NCBI GenBank assembly: GCA_029264635.1
Contig: JARIAA010000298.1
Span: forward strand, 1-26,713
Origin: Psychrobacter sp.
GTDB lineage: Bacteria > Pseudomonadota > Gammaproteobacteria > Pseudomonadales > Moraxellaceae
DNA length: 26,713 nt
Reading direction: 5' to 3'
The notes under the pieces are model-generated. The model did no database searches and was not told where the DNA came from. It saw only the letters and a program-made list of their open reading frames with translations. Below are positions 7,197 to 14,387 of the stretch, one piece after another; position 1 is the first letter of the stretch; each line of letters opens with the position of its first letter. The position numbers and the translations under genes were made by a program.

Positions 7197-8834
7197 ATGA
7201 CAAACCATATGATAAAAAAAGCGCCTGTATCGCCGTGTGAAACGATTGTTATTATGAAGCCTGATGCAAGCTTACGTGCTTCTGCTGGACGGTTTGAGAC
7301 AACAACAGCAGAAACAGTGTCAGATATTGAAAAGGTACTGAGTAAATACAATGCTAAAATGCTGCCTATGTTTGGCATTACTGAAGAGCGAGTCGAGCGA
7401 GAGATGATGGCTGAGTCTGCTGAAGGCTTAGTAGATGTACCAATGCCAGAGCTCAGTAGATTTTACAAACTCAAGGTAGATGAAGAAAAAGCTGAAGCCG
7501 TAGCAGAGGCACTGGCAAGATTAAGTCAAGTAGAGGCAGCTTATGTCAAACCTGGCGTAGAACCTCCTGTGATGCTAGATAGTGAGAATATTTCGCCTGC
7601 GCAGAATGCACCACCAGTAACTCCAGATTTATCCTCACGGCAAGGTTATCTAGAGGCAAGCCCTGAAGGCATAAATGCTTATTGGGCACATGCACGTGCT
7701 GGAGGCCGCGGACAAAATGTTCGTATCATTGATATTGAAGGAGCGTGGCGGTTCTCCCATGAAGATCTACGCCAATTACAAGGCGGAGTGGTTGGGGGTA
7801 GTGAATCGACCGAGATTGGTTGGCGTAATCATGGTACAGCAGTACTAGGTGAATACTCAGGAGATCATAATAGCTTTGGCATTTCAGGGATTTGTGATCA
7901 AGCCATAGTATCGGCAGTATCGATATTTGGTGGTATGGGTTCTGCGGCGGCGATTCGCAATGCGGCAGCAAGGTTACGAAGTGGCGATGTGATCTTATTA
8001 GAGCTTCATCGTCCAGGACCACGTTATAATTTTCAATCGCGCGAGGATCAAAGCGGCTATATCGCTATTGAGTGGTGGGAAGATGATTATGCGGCCATTC
8101 TAGCGGCAACTCGGCGCGGGATCATTGTGGTTGAAGCCGCTGGTAACGGCGCTGAAAATCTCGATGATGACCTCTACCAAGTGCGCCCAAGCAATTTTCC
8201 GAGCAGTTGGCGTAACTCTTTTCGTCGCTCAAACCGCGATTCTGGCGCCATTTTTGTTGGGGCTGGCGCGCCGCCGCCCAGTACTCATGGTCGTGACCAC
8301 GGACCCGATAGGTCGCGACTGAATTTTTCGAACTATGGTGCACTGATTGATGCACAAGGCTGGGGTCGTGAGGTAACAACCTGCGGCTATGGTGATCTGC
8401 AAGGGGGTCATGAAGACGTTTGGTATACCGATGTGTTTTCAGGTACCTCATCAGCATCTCCTATCGTAGTCGGTTCTATTGCTTCACTACAAGGCATGGC
8501 ACGTGCTCACGGCGCGCCAGTGCTGAGCCCATCTCAAGTACGCGAATGTCTGCGAGCGACGGGTTCAGTACAAACTGATGCTCCCAATCGTCCTATCACT
8601 CAGCGTATTGGAAATCGGCCTGACCTAAAAGCATTACATCACTACGTCTTTAAGAACACTCCAGTGATCAAAGAGTCCAAGGCAGAATCGCGTATTAAAG
8701 GGCTTGCAGCATTGGAAGAGTTTGAAGAGTTTCAAGAGTTCAGAGCATTTAAAGAGTTCAAACGCTTTAAAGCGTTCAAGGAAGCTCACAAAGAATCTGA
8801 GGAAAATGTTAATCAGCAGATGGATGACAGCTAA
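7197..8834 (+). CDS. Subtilase (S8 family) serine protease, apparently cytoplasmic
   Basis: A 545-residue subtilisin-like protease. The triad reads as Asp179 (IIDIEGAW), His212 (NHGTAVLG) and Ser418 (GTSSASP), with oxyanion Asn317 (AAGNG), so it should be active. The N-terminus (MTNHMIKKAPVSP) has no signal peptide. Residues ~15-125 form a propeptide-like region ending in VEAAYVKPG. After the catalytic domain, which ends near 490, comes a charged tail in which Phe recurs every third residue from 509 to 527. Start ATG 7197 has AGGAG 8 bases upstream. It follows the small I9-like gene in an apparent two-gene operon and is closed by a terminator. Its substrate is unknown. The lack of an export signal separates it from ordinary secreted subtilisins; non-classical export cannot be excluded. 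Confidence 0.9.
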   Translation: MTNHMIKKAPVSPCETIVIMKPDASLRASAGRFETTTAETVSDIEKVLSKYNAKMLPMFGITEERVEREMMAESAEGLVDVPMPELSRFYKLKVDEEKAEAVAEALARLSQVEAAYVKPGVEPPVMLDSENISPAQNAPPVTPDLSSRQGYLEASPEGINAYWAHARAGGRGQNVRIIDIEGAWRFSHEDLRQLQGGVVGGSESTEIGWRNHGTAVLGEYSGDHNSFGISGICDQAIVSAVSIFGGMGSAAAIRNAAARLRSGDVILLELHRPGPRYNFQSREDQSGYIAIEWWEDDYAAILAATRRGIIVVEAAGNGAENLDDDLYQVRPSNFPSSWRNSFRRSNRDSGAIFVGAGAPPPSTHGRDHGPDRSRLNFSNYGALIDAQGWGREVTTCGYGDLQGGHEDVWYTDVFSGTSSASPIVVGSIASLQGMARAHGAPVLSPSQVRECLRATGSVQTDAPNRPITQRIGNRPDLKALHHYVFKNTPVIKESKAESRIKGLAALEEFEEFQEFRAFKEFKRFKAFKEAHKESEENVNQQMDDS

Positions 8835-8882
8835 TTTGAAAGTCAGCCCAAGCTTCTTAGCTCAATGATTCAAAAACCCAAT

Positions 8883-8915
8883 AAAAAAAACCAATCAATA
8901 ACGATTGGCTTTTTT
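8883..8915. terminator. Bidirectional terminator between the subtilase gene and dsbA
   Basis: Stem CCAATC (8891-8896) / GATTGG (8903-8908) with a 6-base loop, flanked by A8 on the left and a T-run on the right. On the minus strand the stem is followed directly by eight T residues, so it serves dsbA well and the subtilase gene reasonably. Confidence 0.85.
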
Positions 8916-8960
8916 ATGGCGACTAGCCACTAATACGGGTGATCACGGATAGGGATTAAA

Positions 8961-9581
8961 TTATTTTTTCTCAGCGCGGACTTTATCGACGAGATAATCT
9001 ACTACTTTAGGTACAGTCGCATCTTCACCTGTCACTACATATTTGCCCTGTACCACAACTGCTGGTACACCTGAGAGCTGATAACGTTTGGCACCCGCTT
9101 GTGAGCGACCGATTTTGGTACCTACTGCAAATGAGTTGTATAAGCTATTAAACTTCTTTGGGTCAACCCCTTTTGTTGCATACCATTTGCTCAATGACGC
9201 TTGGTCAAACAGCTGTTTGCCTTCTTTTTGAACCGCATTGAATAAGGCACTGTGAGTTTTATCTTCATAACCTAGTAGCTGCGCTGCATAAAAACCACGC
9301 GCGCTCGCTTCCCAAACAGGGTTTAGCGCCGCTGGTGTTTTAAAGAACGCCACATCTTTATCTTTGGTTTTTGCCCATTTTTCCATATGCGGATCAAGAG
9401 AGTAGCAGTGCGGACAGCCATACCAAAAAAACTCACGTACAATGATAGCATCACCGCTGATTTTTTCTGGGTTGTCCAGTACGCGGTAATCTTGCCCTGC
9501 GACATAATCGGCCGCTTGTGCGCCCATATTAGCAAGCCCAATGGCAACAGCCAGACCAGTCAGTGTGATGACACGTTTCAT
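8961..9581 (-). CDS. dsbA: Periplasmic thiol:disulfide oxidoreductase DsbA
   Basis: Introduces disulfide bonds into exported proteins. A 206-residue precursor starts at ATG 9581 with GGAAGAAG just upstream. The signal peptide has a basic start (MKR), a hydrophobic core and a likely cleavage after AQA at residue 23. The thioredoxin fold carries the active site C56-P-H-C59, the classical DsbA tetrapeptide, in the context EFFWYGCPHCYSL. The cis-proline loop is SGVPAV (170-175). The length and order (CxxC, helical insert, cis-Pro) fit DsbA rather than DsbC or DsbG. It should be re-oxidised by DsbB, which is not in the window. It is a single-gene unit with its own promoter candidate and terminator. 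Confidence 0.95.
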   Translation of the reverse strand: MKRVITLTGLAVAIGLANMGAQAADYVAGQDYRVLDNPEKISGDAIIVREFFWYGCPHCYSLDPHMEKWAKTKDKDVAFFKTPAALNPVWEASARGFYAAQLLGYEDKTHSALFNAVQKEGKQLFDQASLSKWYATKGVDPKKFNSLYNSFAVGTKIGRSQAGAKRYQLSGVPAVVVQGKYVVTGEDATVPKVVDYLVDKVRAEKK

Positions 9582-9667
9582 ACTTCTTCCTTTAAATATC
9601 AATATTTAAGATTTTGATGGCAATAATTAACACTAATAAACGACTAAGCGACAAGCGCACGCTGACT

Positions 9668-9697
9668 ATAATAACGTAAAATGACCTTACTTGTGAA
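9668..9697 (-). promoter_or_regulatory. Candidate sigma-70 promoter for dsbA
   Basis: On the minus strand, TTCACA (9697-9692) and TATTAT (9673-9668) are 18 bases apart, each one base from consensus. Transcription would start near 9661, about 80 bases before the dsbA ATG. Confidence 0.45.
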
Positions 9698-10003
9698 CTT
9701 TATTCTTAATCAACCGTTGTAAAGCTGTTAGGTATTATTTACGGTATCTTACCAATAGCACAGGGCGATTATCGTACCGATTTTATTGGGTATCAACGAT
9801 ATTTGATCTTATTATTTAGCCTATTTATTTTATGTAATATCAACTCTATATAAAGCTGACCACTTAACATCCTCGTACTGCCAGCCTATGTCAAATTAAC
9901 AATATCTCTTACAACAGGTCACGATGTGCTTACGACAAAATGGTGCTTGTCATGCTAACATTAGACGCACGATAGACAATGATTATAAATAAAGGACAGT
10001 ACT
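9698..10003. other. Intergenic DNA between dsbA and ubiG
   Basis: This non-coding DNA lies between the divergent dsbA and ubiG genes. It should contain the ubiG promoter, but I cannot place it with confidence. AAAGGA at 9991-9996 is a clear ribosome site for ubiG. I see no RNA gene and no strong hairpin. Confidence 0.5.
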
Positions 10004-10831
10004 ATGAGCTTAGCCACACCTTCTTCATCCACTCACCCACAGTCTGATGCCATGATAGATAATACGACTGTGAACACGACAACCAATGTCGATCCAAGTG
10101 AAGTTGATAAATTTAATAAGCTTGCCAGTGAATGGTGGGACAATGCAGGGGCATTTGCGACCTTGCATCAGATCAATCCGCTACGGCTCAATTGGATAGA
10201 AGAAAACGTCAAACGTGGCTATAAGGGCAATGATAGCAACAAGACTGCTGAGATGGGTTTGTCTGGCAAAAAAGTATTAGACGTGGGCTGTGGCGGCGGT
10301 ATCTTAGCGGAGTCGATGGCGCGCCGCGGTGCTGATGTGACTGGTATTGACTTAGGCACTGAGAACCTAAAAGCGGCCGCTTTACATGCAGAGCAGAGCC
10401 ATCTGACTGATACGCTACGCTATCAGCACATACCCGTTGAGACATTAGCAGCAACGCACGCAGGGCAATTTGATGTAGTGACTTGCATGGAGATGCTTGA
10501 GCATGTGCCCGATCCTAGTGCTATTGTGCAGGCATGTTTCGATCTGCTCGCGCCAGGTGGGGTTTGTGTGCTTTCTACCATTAATCGCAGCCCAAAATCT
10601 TACTTGTTTGCCATAATCGGAGCAGAATACGTGCTGCGCCTATTAGATCGCGGTACTCATGACTATGCAAAATTTATTACTCCAGCTGAGCTTGATAAAA
10701 TGGCGGTAAATTCAGGTTTTAGTCGCCAAGATATCATTGGACTCCATTATAATCCCATTACCAAGCGCTACTGGCTAGCGCAAAATGTCGATGTCAACTA
10801 TATGCTAGCCGTCCAAAAACCACGGGCTTAA
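10004..10831 (+). CDS. ubiG: Ubiquinone biosynthesis O-methyltransferase UbiG
   Basis: Carries out both O-methylations in ubiquinone synthesis, using S-adenosylmethionine. Class I methyltransferase motif I is VLDVGCGGGILAESMA (91-106), followed by VTGIDLG (motif post-I) and FDVVTCMEMLEHVPDP. The UbiG-specific opening sequence VDKFNKLASEWWDNAG (34-49) and the C-terminal INRSPKSYLFAIIGAEYVL are present. It is 275 residues long against ~240 in E. coli; the difference is a Ser/Thr-rich N-terminal leader of ~30 residues and a small insertion before motif I. ATG 10004 has a good ribosome site; the Met at residue 17 is an alternative that would remove half the leader. mupP starts 30 bases downstream. 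Confidence 0.95.
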   Translation: MSLATPSSSTHPQSDAMIDNTTVNTTTNVDPSEVDKFNKLASEWWDNAGAFATLHQINPLRLNWIEENVKRGYKGNDSNKTAEMGLSGKKVLDVGCGGGILAESMARRGADVTGIDLGTENLKAAALHAEQSHLTDTLRYQHIPVETLAATHAGQFDVVTCMEMLEHVPDPSAIVQACFDLLAPGGVCVLSTINRSPKSYLFAIIGAEYVLRLLDRGTHDYAKFITPAELDKMAVNSGFSRQDIIGLHYNPITKRYWLAQNVDVNYMLAVQKPRA

Positions 10832-10861
10832 GACCATTATTTAACGATAAGAGCAGACGAT

Positions 10862-11572
10862 ATGAGTCAATTTGTAAAAGCGATTTTGTTCGATCTTGAT
10901 GGTACTTTAATCGATACTGCCGCTGACTTTGTGCGCATTATTGGTAAGATGAGTGCGCAAAACGGCTGGCAAGCGCCACCTGATACTGATATTCGCGAGC
11001 AGGTTTCTGCAGGTGCGTCAGCAATGGTACAGCTTATGCTGCGTTATAATCACCAGTTGGACGTCAGCGACGATGAATTGGCGCAATTTCGTCAACAGTT
11101 TTTAGAGGATTATGAGGCAGAGATTTGCGTTGATAGCCGTATTTTTGAGGGTCTTGATGAGGTATTGACCGCGCTTGAAAAAAACGGTGTACCGTGGGGC
11201 ATCGTGACTAATAAGCCACGTTATTTATCAGAGCAATTACTTAAAGCCTTACAGCTTGATAAGCGCTGCGCCGTTTTAGTGTGTCCTGAGGATGTGTCGC
11301 GTCGTAAGCCTGACCCAGAATCCATGTATGTGGCGCTAGAAAAACTTGGAATACCACGCGGAGCCGCTGGCTGTGTACTCTATATAGGCGATCATGTACG
11401 TGATATCGAAGCTGGTAATGCAGCTGGCATGCCGACTATTTTGGCCGCTTACGGTTATATTCCACCTGAGGATCAGCAGAATCTAAAAAGCTGGGGCGCA
11501 GACTATATCACCAATACCCCTGAGCAGCTAAAAAAACTGTTATTGTCTCAGAATAAATTTGAATACCTATAA
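10862..11572 (+). CDS. mupP: HAD-family phosphatase, probably N-acetylmuramate-6-phosphate phosphatase MupP (Gph-like)
   Basis: A 236-residue HAD hydrolase: FDLDGTLIDT with nucleophile Asp11 and acid/base Asp13, VTNKP (motif II), SRRKPDPE with the conserved Lys, and YIGDHVRDIEAG (motif IV). These proteins are often labelled phosphoglycolate phosphatase (Gph). In Pseudomonas the gene between ubiG and a YciK-type dehydrogenase is MupP, which dephosphorylates MurNAc-6-phosphate in the peptidoglycan recycling route that bypasses de novo UDP-MurNAc synthesis. This gene has the same neighbours, and VLVCPEDVSRRKPDPE plus GYIPPEDQ resemble MupP as I remember it. The MupP call is therefore context plus recall; true Gph activity is the alternative. 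The partner genes amgK and murU are not in the window. Confidence 0.78.
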   Translation: MSQFVKAILFDLDGTLIDTAADFVRIIGKMSAQNGWQAPPDTDIREQVSAGASAMVQLMLRYNHQLDVSDDELAQFRQQFLEDYEAEICVDSRIFEGLDEVLTALEKNGVPWGIVTNKPRYLSEQLLKALQLDKRCAVLVCPEDVSRRKPDPESMYVALEKLGIPRGAAGCVLYIGDHVRDIEAGNAAGMPTILAAYGYIPPEDQQNLKSWGADYITNTPEQLKKLLLSQNKFEYL

Positions 11573-11621
11573 CTAAATTGAGTCAGTAATTTCTATCAAA
11601 CGATAAGTAGTGAGCAATCCT

Positions 11622-12443
11622 ATGAGCGATAATGTAAACCCGCCTGCCTACCAAAAAACGATTCAAAACAGCATGCAACCTTTAAGTCATGATGATATTC
11701 GAAGTTTTGTCCCGCAGGATAATTGCTTAGAAGGCAAGACGATACTGGTCACGGGAGCTGGGGATGGTATTGGAAGAGTTGCCGCGCTGACTTATGCTCG
11801 CTACGGTGCAACGGTGCTCCTTTTGGGTCGTACTAGTAGTAAGCTTGAAGCCGTCTATGATGAGATCGAACACTCGGGTGGTAAGCAAGCCGCTATCTTA
11901 CCAATGGACTTAGAAAAAGCGTCCTATGATGAGATGCGTAAGCTTGCCATCCTCATTGAAAAAGAAATCGGGCAGCTTGACGGTATATTACACAATGCAG
12001 GCCTGCTTGGCGAGCTGACACCCCTTGAGATGTATGATATCGATATTTTTATCAAAGTAATGCATGTCAACGCTACCGCGACTCTTATGCTGACTCAAGC
12101 CTTATTACCGTTACTCAAAGAGGTTAAAAATGGCTCAATCGTGTTTACTTCTAGTACCGTTGGTACGCATCCACGTGCGTTTTGGGGCGCATATGCTCTC
12201 TCAAAACAGGCGGTAGAAGGCATGAGCGATATTTTTACTCAAGAGACAAAAAACACGACCAATTTGCGCTTTAACTGTATCAATCCAGGCGGCACACGTA
12301 CCAACATGCGCGCTCATGCTTTTCCTGGTGAAAACCCAATGAGCTTAAAGACGCCCGAAGATATTATGGTAGGTTATGTCTGTCTAATGAGTGATGATAG
12401 TATCGGTGTGCGCGGACAAGTTGTCGCTTTGCAACCAAAATAG
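11622..12443 (+). CDS. yciK: YciK-type short-chain dehydrogenase/reductase
   Basis: A classical SDR of 273 residues. The nucleotide-binding motif is TGAGDGIG (44-51), the NAG motif lies at 125-127, Asn150 is in the active site, and the catalytic Ser177/178, Tyr191 and Lys195 (YALSK) are all present. The late motif NCINPGGTRTNMR is typical of the YciK subfamily. The substrate is not known. The N-terminus is ~25 residues longer than in E. coli YciK. I chose ATG 11622; the frame is open to GTG 11610 and neither has a strong ribosome site. It follows mupP by 49 bases and is probably the last gene of the ubiG operon, an arrangement also known from pseudomonads. No obvious terminator follows. Confidence 0.88.
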   Translation: MSDNVNPPAYQKTIQNSMQPLSHDDIRSFVPQDNCLEGKTILVTGAGDGIGRVAALTYARYGATVLLLGRTSSKLEAVYDEIEHSGGKQAAILPMDLEKASYDEMRKLAILIEKEIGQLDGILHNAGLLGELTPLEMYDIDIFIKVMHVNATATLMLTQALLPLLKEVKNGSIVFTSSTVGTHPRAFWGAYALSKQAVEGMSDIFTQETKNTTNLRFNCINPGGTRTNMRAHAFPGENPMSLKTPEDIMVGYVCLMSDDSIGVRGQVVALQPK

Positions 12444-12708
12444 AATGAACTTACTTTAAAATAGGTACAGTGCTGCTGGTATTTATTTGCTTTGCGTGCT
12501 GTATCTACGAAGATAAATGCTGCGCAAAATTAATGTCAACAGCACGTCGGATAAGCTGTGCCAATTGTATTTAGAATGGACTGTAGTAGTAATCATTTTG
12601 GGGTTTAAGCGGTTAGTTTTGATTACTATTTCCCATTGAAAATAGCAATGCTTAGCCCCATCTATTTGTTATTAAAGACTTTTATGATAAAAATAAAAAG
12701 GATGAATT
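12444..12708. other. Intergenic DNA with several inverted repeats before ybiI
   Basis: No gene found. It contains an 8-bp inverted repeat CGTGCTGT/ACAGCACG (12495-12502 and 12539-12546) with an inner TTTGCG/CGCAAA pair. A second structure has arms TGGGG..AAGC (12599-12610) and GCTT..CCCCA (12650-12660), with an inner CTATTT/AAATAG pair. It could be a structured 3' end of yciK, a ybiI leader or a small RNA. AAGGAT at 12698-12703 is the ybiI ribosome site. Confidence 0.35.
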
Positions 12709-12975
12709 ATGGCAGGTGGATGGTCAAGAGACGGTGCTGAGCATGAACAGATGGATGCAACCGTCAATGATGCCCTAGAGCGAGCACGGCGCGCCTTACC
12801 AACGGGCGAAAGTGCGAAGTTTTGCGATGAGTGTGGCAATCCTATTCCAGAGGCGCGGCGTGTTGCGGTGCCAGGCGTACAGCATTGTGTGGGTTGCCAA
12901 ACTGAGCTTGAGCGAGAAGCAAAAGCCACAGAGCTGTTTAATCGGCGCGGTAGTAAAGACAGTCAGTTGCGTTAG
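12709..12975 (+). CDS. ybiI: YbiI, DksA/TraR-type zinc-finger protein
   Basis: An 88-residue protein with four zinc-ligand cysteines, Cys39-x2-Cys42 and Cys60-x2-Cys63, in the DksA/TraR finger pattern. It matches E. coli YbiI as I remember it over its length: an MAxGW start, ARR.LP.GES, C..CG.PIP.ARR.A.PGV..C..CQ, and an identical NRRGSKDSQLR ending. DksA-type proteins act on RNA polymerase through its secondary channel, but YbiI lacks the long coiled coil with the acidic tip and its function is not established. AAGGAT sits upstream of ATG 12709. A strong terminator shared with ompR follows. Confidence 0.93.
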   Translation: MAGGWSRDGAEHEQMDATVNDALERARRALPTGESAKFCDECGNPIPEARRVAVPGVQHCVGCQTELEREAKATELFNRRGSKDSQLR

Positions 12976-13016
12976 TTTTACGCACTAGATATTTATCGTT
13001 AAAGGACTCGTTAGAA

Positions 13017-13057
13017 CAATAAAAAACCCTGCGTATTGATTGCAGGGTTTTTTATTG
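13017..13057. terminator. Bidirectional terminator between ybiI and ompR
   Basis: A perfect 16-bp stem (13017-13032 and 13042-13057; core AACCCTGC/GCAGGGTT) encloses a 9-base loop. A/T runs on both sides make it work in either direction. It lies 25 bases beyond the ompR stop. Confidence 0.95.
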
Positions 13058-13081
13058 TATTGAATATTATTAATATTAAAC

Positions 13082-13840
13082 CTATTCGCTTTTAGCAGCT
13101 TCTACTTCCGCTTCGTCAGGAACGAAAACATAGCCCACACCCCAAACCGTCTGAATATAACGCGCTTGAGAGGGATTGTCCTCAATCAAACGGCGCAGGC
13201 GTGACACCTGGACATCAATTGAGCGCTCCATTGCGCCCCATTCACGGCCACGCGCAAGGTTCATGAGCTTATCACGTGTTAGAGGTTCACGTGGATGCTG
13301 TACAAGCGCTTTTAACACAGAAAACTCACCTGTGGTTAGGGTTACGACATTGCCGTCACGTTTAAGCGTACGCGTCGACAAATCAAGTGTCCATGGACCA
13401 AATTCAACCACTTCTAGCTGATAGCTTGGCGCGCCAGGCAACTCACGGTTTTGACGGCGCAGTACCGCTTTGATACGGGCTAATAGCTCTTTTGGATTAA
13501 AAGGCTTGGGCAGATAATCATCTGCGCCCGCCTCAAGACCTGCAATGCGATCAGCATCACCACCTTTAGCGGTAAGCATAATAATCGGAATATCACTGTT
13601 GTCTTCACGCAGCCGCCTACAAATACTGATACCATCTTCCCCTGGTAGCATCAAGTCTAATACGATAAGAGAGAATAGTTCGCGCTGCATTAACTTGTCC
13701 ATCTGACTGGCATCATGAGCCGTACGGACGACAAAACCGTCGTCTTCCAGAAAACGCTGTAACAAAGAGCGTAAACGCGCATCATCGTCAACCACTAAAA
13801 TACGCTGATTCATGGTATCGGGGCTTTTATTATCGGTCAT
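13082..13840 (-). CDS. ompR: OmpR response regulator
   Basis: A two-component DNA-binding regulator, in enterobacteria controlling porins and the response to osmolarity and acid. The receiver domain (~13-128) has the acidic triad Asp18-20, phosphoacceptor Asp62 in LDLMLPGEDG, Thr90, and Lys112 in PKPFNP. The winged-helix domain (~150-245) includes PREPLTRDKLMNLARGRE, AMERSIDVQVSRLRR and YIQTVWGVGYVFVPD, almost as in E. coli OmpR, so this is OmpR itself rather than a distant relative. At 252 residues it has slightly longer ends. AGAGGA lies 7 bases before ATG 13840. No envZ kinase gene follows: the terminator and a convergent ybiI come next, so its kinase must be encoded elsewhere or be missing. 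Confidence 0.96.
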   Translation of the reverse strand: MTDNKSPDTMNQRILVVDDDARLRSLLQRFLEDDGFVVRTAHDASQMDKLMQRELFSLIVLDLMLPGEDGISICRRLREDNSDIPIIMLTAKGGDADRIAGLEAGADDYLPKPFNPKELLARIKAVLRRQNRELPGAPSYQLEVVEFGPWTLDLSTRTLKRDGNVVTLTTGEFSVLKALVQHPREPLTRDKLMNLARGREWGAMERSIDVQVSRLRRLIEDNPSQARYIQTVWGVGYVFVPDEAEVEAAKSE

Positions 13841-14387
13841 GCAAATATCCTCTAAAAAATTATTTTTGTTAAAGATGATGTAGTCAGGTATTGTCTATAA
13901 GTGATTCATAATGTTCATTTAATTTATTTTATGCATCATCCACTGTAAAAAAGGCATAAAGTGTTGATAACTTAGAACGATAAGTTCTGTGGCTAAAAGT
14001 GCTGAACAAAACAATAGAGATTTGAACAATCTTCGGTAATAACGCATTAAAACGTCTTAATAAAGAAGTTCGCAGTCAAATGTAACCGTTCATACCTTTT
14101 TTCAATGGTTTGAGGTAAATTGGTATTTTTAAACTTATGTCTTTAGTGTATAAGATTGTAGGGGTAATTGCATCATCCATGATCACAAATGGTGTATGCG
14201 TTTGTTTAACGTCTTAGGTAAATCCGCTTTATGTGAGAATTTAACTCATAAAGCTTACTATTTAATGTAAAAAACCAAGTATTTGAGTGATAAATGCTAT
14301 GAAAAGTAATGAAAATATAAAAAGGATTTTTATTCATGCAGCTTTTGCTATAATGCCAAACTACATTTCTCAACGATTGATACGGAT
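13841..14387. other. Divergent intergenic region between ompR and tex
   Basis: 547 bases of AT-rich non-coding DNA holding the promoters of both divergent genes. Visible elements are a small palindrome AGAAC-GATAA-GTTCT (13974-13988), an 8-bp inverted repeat GCTTTATG/CATAAAGC (14226-14233 and 14247-14254), and the tex promoter candidate listed separately. I could not place an ompR promoter. I see no RNA gene. Confidence 0.5.
14327..14354 (+). promoter_or_regulatory. Candidate extended -10 promoter for tex
   Basis: TATAAT at 14349-14354 is a perfect -10 box, preceded by TGC (extended -10). A weak -35 (TTTTTA, 14327-14332) is 16 bases away. Transcription would begin near 14361, giving a leader of about 27 bases. 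Confidence 0.6.

Noticed and set aside
8122..8457. 111-codon open frame on the minus strand inside the subtilase gene
   Set aside because: It is antisense to the region between the oxyanion Asn and catalytic Ser; the translated product has atypical composition.
9961..9989. TTAGAC and TATAAA 17 bases apart before ubiG
   Set aside because: Transcription from this pair would start at about 9996, leaving the ribosome site (9991-9996) out of the mRNA.
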